Assembly (NCBI GenBank): GCA_022769285.1 | Contig: JALEKD010000047.1 | Coordinates: 1 to 36,225 of the forward strand | Source: Prevotella sp. | Lineage (GTDB): Bacteria; Bacteroidota; Bacteroidia; Bacteroidales; Bacteroidaceae | DNA: 36,225 nt | Direction: 5' to 3' | Shown here: positions 17,532-25,965 of the stretch, in pieces | Layout: each line of letters begins with the position of its first letter | How positions within the stretch are numbered: position 1 is the stretch's first letter | Translations under genes and position numbers: made by a program | Notes under the pieces: model-generated | Databases searched by the model: none | Told to the model about the DNA's origin: nothing | The model's input: the letters and a program-made list of their open reading frames with translations, nothing else

Positions 17532-18311
17532 ATGATATTCTATTTCTCAGGTACAGGCAATTCAAGATGGGCGGCCAAGTATGTCGCCGAGGCAACGGCC
17601 GACAGGCTGCTATACATACCCGACGAGATGCGGGGCAACATGATCTACACCCTGCAGGCGGGCGAACGAATAGGATTTGTCATCCCTGTACACGGGTGGA
17701 GACCTCCGGTGTTAGTAAGAAATTTTCTTAGCAAGTGCCAGTTTGTCGCCACCGGTCCCGTGTACACCTACCTGGTCTACACAGCGGGCGACAGCATAGG
17801 CAAGGCCACCGAGATATTCGAGGCCGACCTGGCCCCACATGGGCTGACGCTCAGTGCGGCGCTGTCGCTCATCATGCCCGAGTCGTATGTGGGTCTGCCG
17901 TTCATGGATGTAGACAAGCCAGCCAAGGAGCTGGCCAAGAAGCAGCGTGCGGCCACCGAACTGAAGCTGTTTGTCACCGATACCATTCTCGCCGGGGCCA
18001 CGGGCGTGCGCCAGCTGGTTCGCGGGCCTCTGCCCGCCCTGTTCAGCGGACTTATAGGTGGTTTCTTCACCCGACACCTAATCACCGACAAGCGCTTTCA
18101 CGTAGACAGCGACCGCTGTACGCACTGCGGACTGTGTGCCAGCGTGTGCCCGGTACACGATATTAGCGGCGGCAAGGGCCTGGAGCCCGTATGGAAGCAC
18201 CAGGGCAACTGCCTTACCTGCTTCGCATGCTACCACCACTGCCCCGTCCATGCCATCGAGTTTGGCCGTCAGACCCAGCACAAGGGACAGTACTATTACA
18301 ACAAGAAATAA
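17532..18311 (+). CDS. EFR1-family flavodoxin-ferredoxin protein
   Basis: 259 aa. The N-terminal half is a flavodoxin-like domain with FMN-binding loop FSGTGNSRWAA (residues 5-15). The C-terminal part holds two [4Fe-4S] motifs: Cys196, 199, 202, 206 (CTHCGLCASVCPV) and Cys227, 230, 233, 237. This matches EFR1-type proteins, cytoplasmic electron carriers of anaerobes whose partners are mostly unknown. MIFYFSGTGN is the natural N-terminus, and no alternative start is plausible. It diverges from the kinase-like gene and converges with the nucleotidyltransferase gene 11 nt downstream, with no terminator between. Confidence 0.9.
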   Translation: MIFYFSGTGNSRWAAKYVAEATADRLLYIPDEMRGNMIYTLQAGERIGFVIPVHGWRPPVLVRNFLSKCQFVATGPVYTYLVYTAGDSIGKATEIFEADLAPHGLTLSAALSLIMPESYVGLPFMDVDKPAKELAKKQRAATELKLFVTDTILAGATGVRQLVRGPLPALFSGLIGGFFTRHLITDKRFHVDSDRCTHCGLCASVCPVHDISGGKGLEPVWKHQGNCLTCFACYHHCPVHAIEFGRQTQHKGQYYYNKK

Positions 18312-18322
18312 GGATTAAGGCC

Positions 18323-19414
18323 CTAAACGTACTTACTGAAGGATATACGGATACGCTTAGGGATAAGGCAGAGAATATCTATAGGCGCCAGGGGCATAAG
18401 CCATAGACAGTGGCGCAGGGCCATACTGGCCGTTTCGAGGCTTTTGAGCTTGCCAGGATGCCTGTAGGTTCGCCCGTACTTGCCAAAATTTCCCCCGGAG
18501 AGAATTTCGTCTTTGATACGGTCGCCCCACAGATGGTATTTGGTGGGGATGGCCATCGGCAAGTCGGCTTCAGCCATGCCCAAGTGGCGCACCAGGAACG
18601 CCCCCATGGCCAAGAAGGCTTTGTAGTAACCTATCTGGTGCAAGGCAGCGGCCAACTCGCTCACGGAGTAAGCTCCCCGGTAGCGGCGCAGCATCAGCAT
18701 CAGGTCGCAAACCTGTCGCAGCCCCACCCCCTCGACTAACAGATGGTTAAACAGATGCTTGAAGATAACAAGTATATCTACTAAGGGCGAGAACACGGCC
18801 ACCTGAGCACCACCGATGGTCTGGGTGGTTACGCGGTGGACAGTTACATCGCCGAGGGCAAGCGTGTCAAACCTGCGCTGGTGCCTGGCGCTGCCAAAGG
18901 TTTCCACCCGATGGTGCATCTCGAACCGCGTGCCGCCAAAGGCAAACTCGCAATGTTTATCCAGGTGGTCGTCGGCGATGGTCACCCCCATTTCGCGCCC
19001 CACCACCTCCTTGGCCTGCTCATAGTAAACCGGCGGCACGTAGAAGTCTACATCGCCCGTGCTCCTGAGGTACGACCGGTCGTAGTAGCGGGCCGCCACC
19101 TGCCCCTTGAATACCGCGTAGGGTATATGGTGGGTGTTCAGCAGCGTAGCCAGTGTGGCCACATGGCCGTCCATCTGCGCGGCATGGCGCTGGTGGCTCA
19201 CCAGAATGGCCATTATCTCCATGGCCCCGTCGTCATTGACCTTTACATTATGCTTCATCAGACACGCGGCCACCAAGGCCGATACAGCCTGCTCGCGGGC
19301 CATTCGGATAAGCACCTTGAACTCTTCGGGGGTATAGCTGGTCGACGGCACCTCCTGGCCGCATAGTTCGCAGCGCAGCAGCGACAGCAACTCGTCCTCA
19401 ACAGTCTGTTTCAT
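18323..19414 (-). CDS. Nucleotidyltransferase-fold protein (PF14907-like)
   Basis: 363 aa. The core PYAVFKGQVAARYYD...LRSTGDVDFYV matches the NTP_transf_5 family, whose members have a nucleotidyltransferase fold and commonly sit in polysaccharide gene clusters. The GDVDFYV acidic pair is the likely metal site. A helical C-terminus follows. The activity is not established for the family. It is the last gene of the polysaccharide operon, and its start overlaps the end of the upstream GT2 gene by 17 nt, which suggests translational coupling. Confidence 0.85.
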   Translation of the reverse strand: MKQTVEDELLSLLRCELCGQEVPSTSYTPEEFKVLIRMAREQAVSALVAACLMKHNVKVNDDGAMEIMAILVSHQRHAAQMDGHVATLATLLNTHHIPYAVFKGQVAARYYDRSYLRSTGDVDFYVPPVYYEQAKEVVGREMGVTIADDHLDKHCEFAFGGTRFEMHHRVETFGSARHQRRFDTLALGDVTVHRVTTQTIGGAQVAVFSPLVDILVIFKHLFNHLLVEGVGLRQVCDLMLMLRRYRGAYSVSELAAALHQIGYYKAFLAMGAFLVRHLGMAEADLPMAIPTKYHLWGDRIKDEILSGGNFGKYGRTYRHPGKLKSLETASMALRHCLWLMPLAPIDILCLIPKRIRISFSKYV

Positions 19415-20156
19415 CTTGCTTCCTCATTGTTATAAATTGTGGAATCTTCCACGCCATCTTCATAATCTTCATCATTCGGCCCGGCAAGCCCATCGAGCGG
19501 TACACGGCCACGTCCTCGCGCCACATCTCGTGCCGCCGCTGCGAACTGGTAGACAGTCCGCCCATGCTCATCCGTACGATATAGCGCGGCATATATACTG
19601 CCGGTATGCGGGCCCGGTACAGATAGCGTAGCAGCAACTCAGTATCGGCCGCTATGTGGTATCGCTCGTCGTACAGGCCCCATTGCTCTATCGCCGTCCG
19701 CCGCATATAGCATGTGGGATGCAGCGGCAGCCAGCCCATCCGCAGTTTCCAGCGGTGCACAGGCCCACTCACCCAGTTGCGCACAACGTGACCGTGGCGC
19801 AGGTACACACCATTACCATACACCATATCGGCCCCGCTGCGCTGCAAACGGCTCACCACGTCCGAAAGGACATGACGGTCGTAGAGCTCATCGTCCGAAT
19901 GAACCAGCCCCACCACCTCGCCGGTAGCCAAGCGTATGCCCTTATTGATAGCCTCGTACATGCCGCTGTCGGGTTCGCTCTTGAGCACCGCCAAGCGGTC
20001 AGCGTAGTGGCGTATCACGTCCAGGGAACCATCCGTGGAGCCTCCGTCTATGACAATGTATTCTATATCGGGAAAATCTTGAGCCAGTACACTCTCTATG
20101 GTTTTTCCTATAGTATTAACGCGGTTCAGGCAGGTCGTAACTATCGACACTTTCAT
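19398..20156 (-). CDS. Family 2 glycosyltransferase
   Basis: 252 aa, a single GT-A domain. The nucleotide-sugar site is visible as VSIVTTCLNRVNTIGKTIESV and YIVIDGGSTDGS, the metal motif as HSDDELYD (DXD-like), and EPDSGMYEAINKGI is typical of WcaA-type enzymes. It should add one sugar to a growing lipid-linked oligosaccharide at the cytoplasmic face of the inner membrane. Donor and acceptor cannot be told from sequence. It is 32 nt downstream of another GT2 gene. Confidence 0.92.
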   Translation of the reverse strand: MKVSIVTTCLNRVNTIGKTIESVLAQDFPDIEYIVIDGGSTDGSLDVIRHYADRLAVLKSEPDSGMYEAINKGIRLATGEVVGLVHSDDELYDRHVLSDVVSRLQRSGADMVYGNGVYLRHGHVVRNWVSGPVHRWKLRMGWLPLHPTCYMRRTAIEQWGLYDERYHIAADTELLLRYLYRARIPAVYMPRYIVRMSMGGLSTSSQRRHEMWREDVAVYRSMGLPGRMMKIMKMAWKIPQFITMRKQDETDC

Positions 20157-20188
20157 ATCTGTAATCTATCTTGGCAGAGGTCGCAGGA

Positions 20189-21091
20189 CTATCGGCTCAT
20201 GGCATCGAGCCTGCGGTTCACCTCCTGTATTATCTTGTTCTCGTCCCAGTGGCAAGCCTTCTTGAGTTCGTACACTTTGGCATCGGCAAGGGTACGGTAC
20301 CACCAGCCCTGGAGAAAGTGCCAGAGAAAACCCTCCTTCCCGTCGAGGAAACCGAGGCGAATAAAGTAGCGGTAGATAAAGAAGGCGAAGCAGCGCCAAA
20401 AGAGAGGAAGCCGGATGTACTTCAGCTTGCGGGCGCGAACCTTGGCAGAGTTGGCGCCAGTGTTATGAACCAGCGACTCGTCATTGATGCCATACTCAGT
20501 ACAAAGCATATCGAGCGCCTCACGGTCGGCATATCCATTGTGCTTGGCTGTCCACTCGGCAAGGGTTATCAGGCTGTCGTCATAGAAGGCTCCACGCAGG
20601 CTGACCACCGTTCCCTCAGTTACATAGAGGTGCTCGTCCATCAGCTTGGCTTCCATCCGAGCCTTGCCCGTACGAAATAGGCGCAGCAGGATAAGCGGCA
20701 CGATGCCATGGCGTATCTCGCGCCCCATAAACTTACGCAGGCAGGGCATGGTGTAGCCCGTTATGGTAGGGGGAGTGGTCGGTAGCGTGCCCTCTATCTC
20801 GGCTATCAGTCCATCGGTCATATACTCGTCGGCATCTAACTTCAGTACCCACTCCGTGGTGATGTCTAATGTGTCTAAAGCCCACTGAAGCTGTTGCGCA
20901 TGAGTAACAAACTCGTGCTGGAAGACTCTCGCGCCATGACTCTGAGCCAACTCTATGGTGCGGTCTGTACTGAAACTATCGACCACGAATATCTCCTTGG
21001 CCACCTTGCGGGCATTTAGTATAGCCCTAACGATGTGGCGCTCTTCATTCAGTGTAAGTATAATGACTGAGATGTCCTGCATAATGCTCAA
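20189..21091 (-). CDS. Family 2 glycosyltransferase, WaaE/KdtX-like
   Basis: 300 aa. The N-terminus ISVIILTLNEERHI, then EIFVVDSFSTDRTIELA, the QLQWALD segment and LKLDADEYMT (DXD) are the pattern of the WaaE/KdtX subgroup that builds lipopolysaccharide cores. The C-terminal region is basic and aromatic (FWRCFAFFIYRYFIRLGFLDGKEGF), probably a membrane-surface contact. The start could also be the second Met, three codons in. It lies 6 nt after the acetyltransferase stop. The actual sugar is not known. Confidence 0.9.
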   Translation of the reverse strand: MSIMQDISVIILTLNEERHIVRAILNARKVAKEIFVVDSFSTDRTIELAQSHGARVFQHEFVTHAQQLQWALDTLDITTEWVLKLDADEYMTDGLIAEIEGTLPTTPPTITGYTMPCLRKFMGREIRHGIVPLILLRLFRTGKARMEAKLMDEHLYVTEGTVVSLRGAFYDDSLITLAEWTAKHNGYADREALDMLCTEYGINDESLVHNTGANSAKVRARKLKYIRLPLFWRCFAFFIYRYFIRLGFLDGKEGFLWHFLQGWWYRTLADAKVYELKKACHWDENKIIQEVNRRLDAMSR

Positions 21092-21097
21092 GGGTAC

Positions 21098-21643
21098 TTA
21101 GGACTGCAAAACTCGTTTCTTGATAAACCGGGCGGGGTTTCCGCCTACCACCGTCCATGGCTCCACATTGCTGAACACGCAGCCACGGGCTCCCACGACG
21201 GCTCCCTCGCCTATGGTGACCCCCATGCCCACAAAGCAGCTGGCTGCTATCCAGGCCGAGGAATGGATGGTGATGGGGGCGGTTATCATGGGATGGCACG
21301 CCACGGTAATGTCGTGCGAGGCAGTAAACAGCTGACTACGCTGTGATACCACCACATGGTTGCCGATGGTTATCTTATCCTTATTATATAGCTCTACATG
21401 GGGCCCCACACAACTATATGCTCCTAAAGACAGGTTCCAGGGAGCCCAGATGACGCAGGAAGCATACACATTGGCCGTGGGGGCTATCGCGGCACCAAAC
21501 AGCCGGAGCAGGGCCACCCTTGCGGTACGCAGGCAGGGCAGCGCCAACCATCTGAACAGGGTGCAGTTGACCGCCCGCCACAGCAGTTGCTTCCTGTGGT
21601 GCGGCTTCGGTTCGCTGTAATGCGACAAGTCTACTTGTTTCAT
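21098..21643 (-). CDS. WcaF-like acetyltransferase
   Basis: 181 aa from MKQVDLSHY. The frame stays open for 66 more codons upstream, but these overlap the GT4 gene and look like shadow. The left-handed beta-helix hexapeptide pattern runs from about residue 55 to the end (IGNHVVVSQRSQL, ITIHSSAWIAASCFVGMGVTIGEGAVVGARG, VVGGNPARFI), as in colanic-acid WcaF. It should O-acetylate a sugar of the polysaccharide using acetyl-CoA. It follows the GT4 stop by 2 nt. Confidence 0.9.
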   Translation of the reverse strand: MKQVDLSHYSEPKPHHRKQLLWRAVNCTLFRWLALPCLRTARVALLRLFGAAIAPTANVYASCVIWAPWNLSLGAYSCVGPHVELYNKDKITIGNHVVVSQRSQLFTASHDITVACHPMITAPITIHSSAWIAASCFVGMGVTIGEGAVVGARGCVFSNVEPWTVVGGNPARFIKKRVLQS

Positions 21644-21645
21644 GC

Positions 21646-22791
21646 CTATCTGTTTATGGGTTTGATGACCCGTGTGTACATATCTACCATCATTTCGGCC
21701 ACATGGGGGGCTGCGTACTTGCGCTCTACCAGCGCCCTGCCGTTGCGGCCCATCTGCTCCAGTTGGGCGGCCGTCTTGCCTATCATGGTTTCCATCGCAT
21801 GGGCTATGGCCGCCGTACTGATGTCTACCCACAGGCCACATGCCTGCGTAACCAGCTCCTCCCAGGGTGCCCCATTGGTCGTTATCACCGGGGTGCCTAC
21901 TGCCAACGACTCTACCACCACCATACCAAAGTTCTCAGTATTGGTGGGCAGCACTAAGAAGTCGGCCGACCGGTAGAGAGCCCACTTGGCTGCGCCTGTC
22001 ACATTGCCCTTAAAGTCCAAGAGGTGCGCTATGCCAAGGCGGCGGGTCATGGCCTGAAGCAAAGCCACATAGGCGGGTTCGCCGCTTCCGGCTATGATGA
22101 TACGGTAGCCTGCCAGGGCTGGCCGGAGGGTCGCCACGGCCTCTAACATACGCTCGATGCCCTTAACGGGGTGCAGCCGCGATAGGTAGAGTATCTTGCG
22201 CTTCACGGCCCAGTCTGTTTTCAGGCTGATGCCGTCCAGCTGGATGCAGTTGGGTATAATCGCAACCTTGGAGTTGTACCCTAAGGCCAGAAAGTTGTCT
22301 CGCTCATGGGCCGAGGTGGCCACTACCCTATCGGCAGCCCGCAGCGCCCGTCCCTGGTAGACAACCAGCGCCGGAACCTTACGCATCCAGTAGTGGCGGC
22401 GCATGATAAACGGCTCCATCATACCATGTAGCGTATAGATGGTCGTGTATCCACGGCTATGAGCCCACAGCAGACTATAAGAGTCCATGGGCTCCCAGCA
22501 GCTGTTGGTATGTACCACATCAGGAGCCACCTCGGCCAGTATGCGGATAAACTCGCGCTTGCTGGCCCACGGAAATAGTTGGCTACCGGTAAGGAAGTGG
22601 AGCGTGCAGTTATCCATCGGCAACATATTGGCCGACCGATGGGTCACCACATGCAGCTGCACCAGTTGGCCCAAGTGTGCCGCCATCTGTTGCAGGCAGC
22701 TGCTCACGCCTCCGGCTGACACATCTATACTGGGCGTGTACCACAGCACACGCAGTTCATGCCTTGACTGTGTCATCTGTAACATACCCAT
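21646..22791 (-). CDS. Family 4 glycosyltransferase
   Basis: 381 aa, GT-B fold. The acceptor-side N-terminal domain has VLWYTPSIDVSAGGVSSCLQQM. The donor-side C-terminal domain carries KILYLSRLHPVKGIERML and the E-x7-E region ESLAVGTPVITTNGAPWEEL. It is a retaining transferase of the polysaccharide pathway. Its start overlaps the polymerase gene end by 35 nt. A second Met (22776) would shorten the overlap to 20 nt. Confidence 0.93.
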   Translation of the reverse strand: MGMLQMTQSRHELRVLWYTPSIDVSAGGVSSCLQQMAAHLGQLVQLHVVTHRSANMLPMDNCTLHFLTGSQLFPWASKREFIRILAEVAPDVVHTNSCWEPMDSYSLLWAHSRGYTTIYTLHGMMEPFIMRRHYWMRKVPALVVYQGRALRAADRVVATSAHERDNFLALGYNSKVAIIPNCIQLDGISLKTDWAVKRKILYLSRLHPVKGIERMLEAVATLRPALAGYRIIIAGSGEPAYVALLQAMTRRLGIAHLLDFKGNVTGAAKWALYRSADFLVLPTNTENFGMVVVESLAVGTPVITTNGAPWEELVTQACGLWVDISTAAIAHAMETMIGKTAAQLEQMGRNGRALVERKYAAPHVAEMMVDMYTRVIKPINR

Positions 22792-24043
22792 ACTTGCGGG
22801 CCAACTCTGGATACTGCATTACCTTATATATATAGTAGAGGGTGGCAAAGTAGAGTACAAACTGGAACCGCACGGTCGAAATGGGCGAGAACAGTGTGTC
22901 CCACACCATGTTGGCTAAGGTACAGACCACCAGGAAGACAAAAACGTTCTTCGTGCGAAGTGTCGTGGCCCCTCGCCTGAAGAAAAACCATATAATGGCC
23001 ACTATCAGTAGTACCGAAAAGATGCCATTGTACACCGCGTAGCCCACAATGACCGAGTGGGTGGGTATAGTCTCTGAAAAGAATTTGCGCTTGTCCATCC
23101 GCTTGCCCTGTATGTAGCTCTGTAGCGCGTTAAACTTCAGTCCTGGGTCGCGCGGCCATGCACCCCACCCTATCCAGGGCGACTCCGTGAAGGCCAACAC
23201 ACCCACATAGACCTCGGTACGACCCAGTTTGAGTAAGTCGAAGACATTGTAGGGATTGTCGGCAGAAGCCAGCTGGTTCTGCGAGTTACCACTATTAATC
23301 TCGCCCGCAAGCACGCTGTCCACATAGGTTTTGTATCCATAGCCCGCAACCATGGCCACCAGCACCAGGCATACGGCTATGCGCTTGCGGTTCCACTTGA
23401 ACTTATGGTATATCAGCAGGGGAGCCACACCGGCTATCAGCAGTATCAGACCGCTACTGCGGGCACCCAGCACGATGGTAAGCAGACCCACCGCGGCCAG
23501 CACCCAGGCAAAGCGAATACGCTTGTAGTAAATAGAGGCCAGTATCAGCGAGCTATTGATAAGCGGGCTAATCTTATACTTGAAGTAGGCCATGGTCAAG
23601 CCCTCTCCCATGGCAATATCTTCGGACTCTACATCCATCTTGCCCAGTCCGAAGAAGTCATTGGTACGGAAGAAGAGAATATTGGCTATCAGGGAACCCA
23701 ACAGGAATATCGCCAGGTTGCTCTTGTTCCTGAAGAACAGGCCCAGCAGGAACAGAAACTTGACATAGCATACCACCGTGACGCCGATGCCCTTGGCGGC
23801 ATTAGCCAGAGAGTTGCCTACCAATATCTCGCTGACTATCTGCACCACCACTAAGGCTGCGAACAGTTTGGATACCGTCCGTATCTCCCTGTCGCGGGCA
23901 AATATACCCATACCGCGGTTCTGTATGATATAAAGCATGGCATATATCAGTACAAAGATGTCTAAGAGCGAGACCAAGCCCCCCAGGTTGATACGAATCT
24001 GGTCCGCTATACAGAGCAACAGTATGAAGAAGAAATTTATCAT
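22757..24043 (-). CDS. O-antigen/exopolysaccharide polymerase-like membrane protein
   Basis: 428 aa with about ten to eleven hydrophobic segments and one large periplasmic loop (roughly residues 245-330). That layout is typical of Wzy polymerases and related ligases. The loop contains GRTEVYVGVLAFTESPWIGWGAWPR and PTHSVIVGYAVYNG, the latter resembling the H-S/N region of the Wzy_C/O-antigen ligase superfamily. Sequence conservation in this family is low, so the call rests on topology, that motif and its place between flippase and transferases. Confidence 0.8.
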   Translation of the reverse strand: MINFFFILLLCIADQIRINLGGLVSLLDIFVLIYAMLYIIQNRGMGIFARDREIRTVSKLFAALVVVQIVSEILVGNSLANAAKGIGVTVVCYVKFLFLLGLFFRNKSNLAIFLLGSLIANILFFRTNDFFGLGKMDVESEDIAMGEGLTMAYFKYKISPLINSSLILASIYYKRIRFAWVLAAVGLLTIVLGARSSGLILLIAGVAPLLIYHKFKWNRKRIAVCLVLVAMVAGYGYKTYVDSVLAGEINSGNSQNQLASADNPYNVFDLLKLGRTEVYVGVLAFTESPWIGWGAWPRDPGLKFNALQSYIQGKRMDKRKFFSETIPTHSVIVGYAVYNGIFSVLLIVAIIWFFFRRGATTLRTKNVFVFLVVCTLANMVWDTLFSPISTVRFQFVLYFATLYYIYKVMQYPELARKYGYVTDDTVKA

Positions 24044-24052
24044 TATTTCGAG

Positions 24053-25579
24053 TCAGCTTCTTATATGTTTTATATACCCCCAGAGCGTGGCGCGCTCAGC
24101 CCGGTTCATGCAGAGCGCCAGGAAGAGGGTCGGCACGATAAGGACGATGCCCACCAGCACACAGGCCAGCCCTCCTAACGAGTCGCCCACCCCAGCGTGA
24201 ACAGCCCATACGGCCACATAGGCCACCAAGACGAACACCACCAAACTGCTCACCACCCGATAAAAGTAAGTGGTAACAGATACGTGCAACTCCTTAGCCA
24301 TAAAATAGGTACGAACCATCTGGGCCAGGGCGAAGACTATCGCGAGCATTACGTAGGCACTCTCTGGCGCGCCCCCTAAGGCAAAAGCCACATAAGTGAG
24401 CGGAAATGCCAATAACAGAGCTACGGCCTCGGCCACCTGGTAGGCCCGTACCCGCCCCGTAGCCTGAATGGCTGTGTTAGCAGGCATTGCCAACGCATTG
24501 ATAACCGATGCCCACATGATAAGGCGCAACATGGTGGCCATGTGGGCCGGCACCTCAACCAGCCAAAGGCCCAGCAGATAGTCGGGCATTACAATAAACG
24601 GCAGGGCGACCATGAGCATGATGAGTACCGACAGCTTGGAACTATAAAAGACCAGCGACTGCATAGCCGCGACCTGCCCCTCGGCATAGTACTTGGTTAT
24701 CTGCGGTCTGGCAGCCATCATAAAATTAGCGCTGAAGGTAGACAGCGAGGCGTTGACCTGCTGGGCAAGCGCATTGGCCGCATTGACCACCGGCCCGAAG
24801 AACAGGTTAAGCAGAATGGGTATGCCCTGCATGTAGGTAACGTAGGCAAATGAGCCCGTAAGCGTCCACCCGGAAAAGGAGAGCATCTCTCTGAACAGGG
24901 TGCGGGTCACCCCACTGAGGGTGGCCCTGATGGCGAAGTGGCGGGCGCAGTACCAGCCGTAAAACACTCTGACCAGCACCATGATGACACATGACAGGAT
25001 GGCATAGGTAATGAGCCTGTCGCCCGGCAACACGGTGAGCGCCCAGGCTGCCAACAGGGTGGCCACCGACTGCGCCACCGACACATAGGCAAACACGCCC
25101 ATACGCTCATAGGCTATGATGAGGGCATTGTAAGGCAGGCTGAGCACGTCAATGAGCGAGGCTAAGATGGTAAACTGAAGCACCACGTTGGCCGCTGCCC
25201 TCCGCTCGGGCGGAATATCGAGCACCCAGTTGACCACAGCCACTCCTACCGTCTCGCCCAGTACCAGTATCAGTACGGCCAGCAACATAAAAATGTACAC
25301 GCTGGTCGAGAATACCCGGTTCAGGGTTGCCCGGTCGCCCCGGCCCATATAGAAATTCAGAAAGCGCTGCGTCCCGTTGGCCAAGGAAGCGTTGAGAAAG
25401 ACAAAGAACGTCACTATCCCGCCCACTACGCTGTACACGCCATAGTCGGTTACTCCCAAGGCTTCGAGCACCAACCGGCTCGAATAGATGCCTATCGCTA
25501 TGGTCAGAAACATACGCGCACAGAGTGCTGCGGTGTTCTTGGCGATACGCTTATTATTGGTCTGGATAGTAGTGTCCAT
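24053..25579 (-). CDS. Polysaccharide flippase (Wzx/MATE-like)
   Basis: 508 aa from MDTTIQTNNKRIAKNTAALC. The frame is open for 77 codons upstream through GC-rich intergenic DNA, but those residues do not resemble a protein. About 14 hydrophobic helices are visible, with the start pattern RIAKNTAALCARMFLTIAIGIYSSRLVLEALGVTDYGVY typical of polysaccharide export proteins in the MOP superfamily. It should flip the lipid-linked repeat unit across the inner membrane. It heads the seven-gene operon down to 18323, with a possible promoter -7 element at 25854-25861. Confidence 0.9.
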   Translation of the reverse strand: MDTTIQTNNKRIAKNTAALCARMFLTIAIGIYSSRLVLEALGVTDYGVYSVVGGIVTFFVFLNASLANGTQRFLNFYMGRGDRATLNRVFSTSVYIFMLLAVLILVLGETVGVAVVNWVLDIPPERRAAANVVLQFTILASLIDVLSLPYNALIIAYERMGVFAYVSVAQSVATLLAAWALTVLPGDRLITYAILSCVIMVLVRVFYGWYCARHFAIRATLSGVTRTLFREMLSFSGWTLTGSFAYVTYMQGIPILLNLFFGPVVNAANALAQQVNASLSTFSANFMMAARPQITKYYAEGQVAAMQSLVFYSSKLSVLIMLMVALPFIVMPDYLLGLWLVEVPAHMATMLRLIMWASVINALAMPANTAIQATGRVRAYQVAEAVALLLAFPLTYVAFALGGAPESAYVMLAIVFALAQMVRTYFMAKELHVSVTTYFYRVVSSLVVFVLVAYVAVWAVHAGVGDSLGGLACVLVGIVLIVPTLFLALCMNRAERATLWGYIKHIRS

Positions 25580-25853
25580 CGGGTAGATTGTAACTGATGG
25601 CCCTGCCGATATACCAGCCTGCACCATGAGCCGGGCACAACTCGCTCTCCCTGCCGGGGTCATCTGTAGTTTCCCGACAGGGGTCTCCGCCACGGGGGCG
25701 GATGGCCTGCCCTGCAAATGGTGCCGCCTCTGAGCCCGCCGAGGACTCGCAACGCCTTTTCGCAGCTGTATATCGTACTGACAGGTGTCATGGTGGCTGG
25801 CACCATGCACGCAGGGCGTCTCCGGGGAGACAGCCCTAAGGGCCTATCGCATA

Positions 25854-25861
25854 CAAAGGTA
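25854..25861 (-). promoter_or_regulatory. Promoter -7 element for the polysaccharide operon
   Basis: TACCTTTG on the minus strand fits TAnnTTTG. A TTTG lies 14 nt upstream, shorter than usual. If used, the mRNA leader before the flippase start is about 265-270 nt and includes the hairpins of this region. Confidence 0.45.
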
Positions 25862-25937
25862 ATATAATATATTGACAAAAAATTACTTTGGGTAACTTTT
25901 TCACTCCGCCATTCACAACTATTTTGGTTGTTTTTAG

Positions 25938-25945
25938 TACCTTTG
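25938..25945 (+). promoter_or_regulatory. Promoter -7 element of fmt
   Basis: TACCTTTG fits TAnnTTTG and lies 20 nt before the fmt ATG at 25966. The -33 region is weak: the nearest TTTG is only 11 nt upstream. Confidence 0.5.
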
Positions 25946-25965
25946 TCCGCAAACTCATGCACATT

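Larger units (their letters stand above)
25580..25965. other. GC-rich intergenic region between wzx-like gene and fmt
   Basis: No gene is supported. It holds a run of inverted structures: a hairpin at about 25812-25834 (AGGGC-TCTCC / GGAGA-GCCCT), CATGGTG/CACCATG at about 25789-25807, and TGACAGGTGTCA at 25779-25790. The likely leader of the flippase operon is about 270 nt long. TGGCACCATGCACGCA at 25798-25813 has sigma-54-like GG-N10-GC spacing on the plus strand but a poor -12 half. Confidence 0.5.

Noticed and set aside
25798..25813. Second sigma-54-like promoter (TGGCACCATGCACGCA, plus strand)
   Set aside because: GG-N10-GC fits but the -12 half (ACGCA) is poor, it lies inside a GC-rich hairpin region, and no gene starts at a fitting distance.
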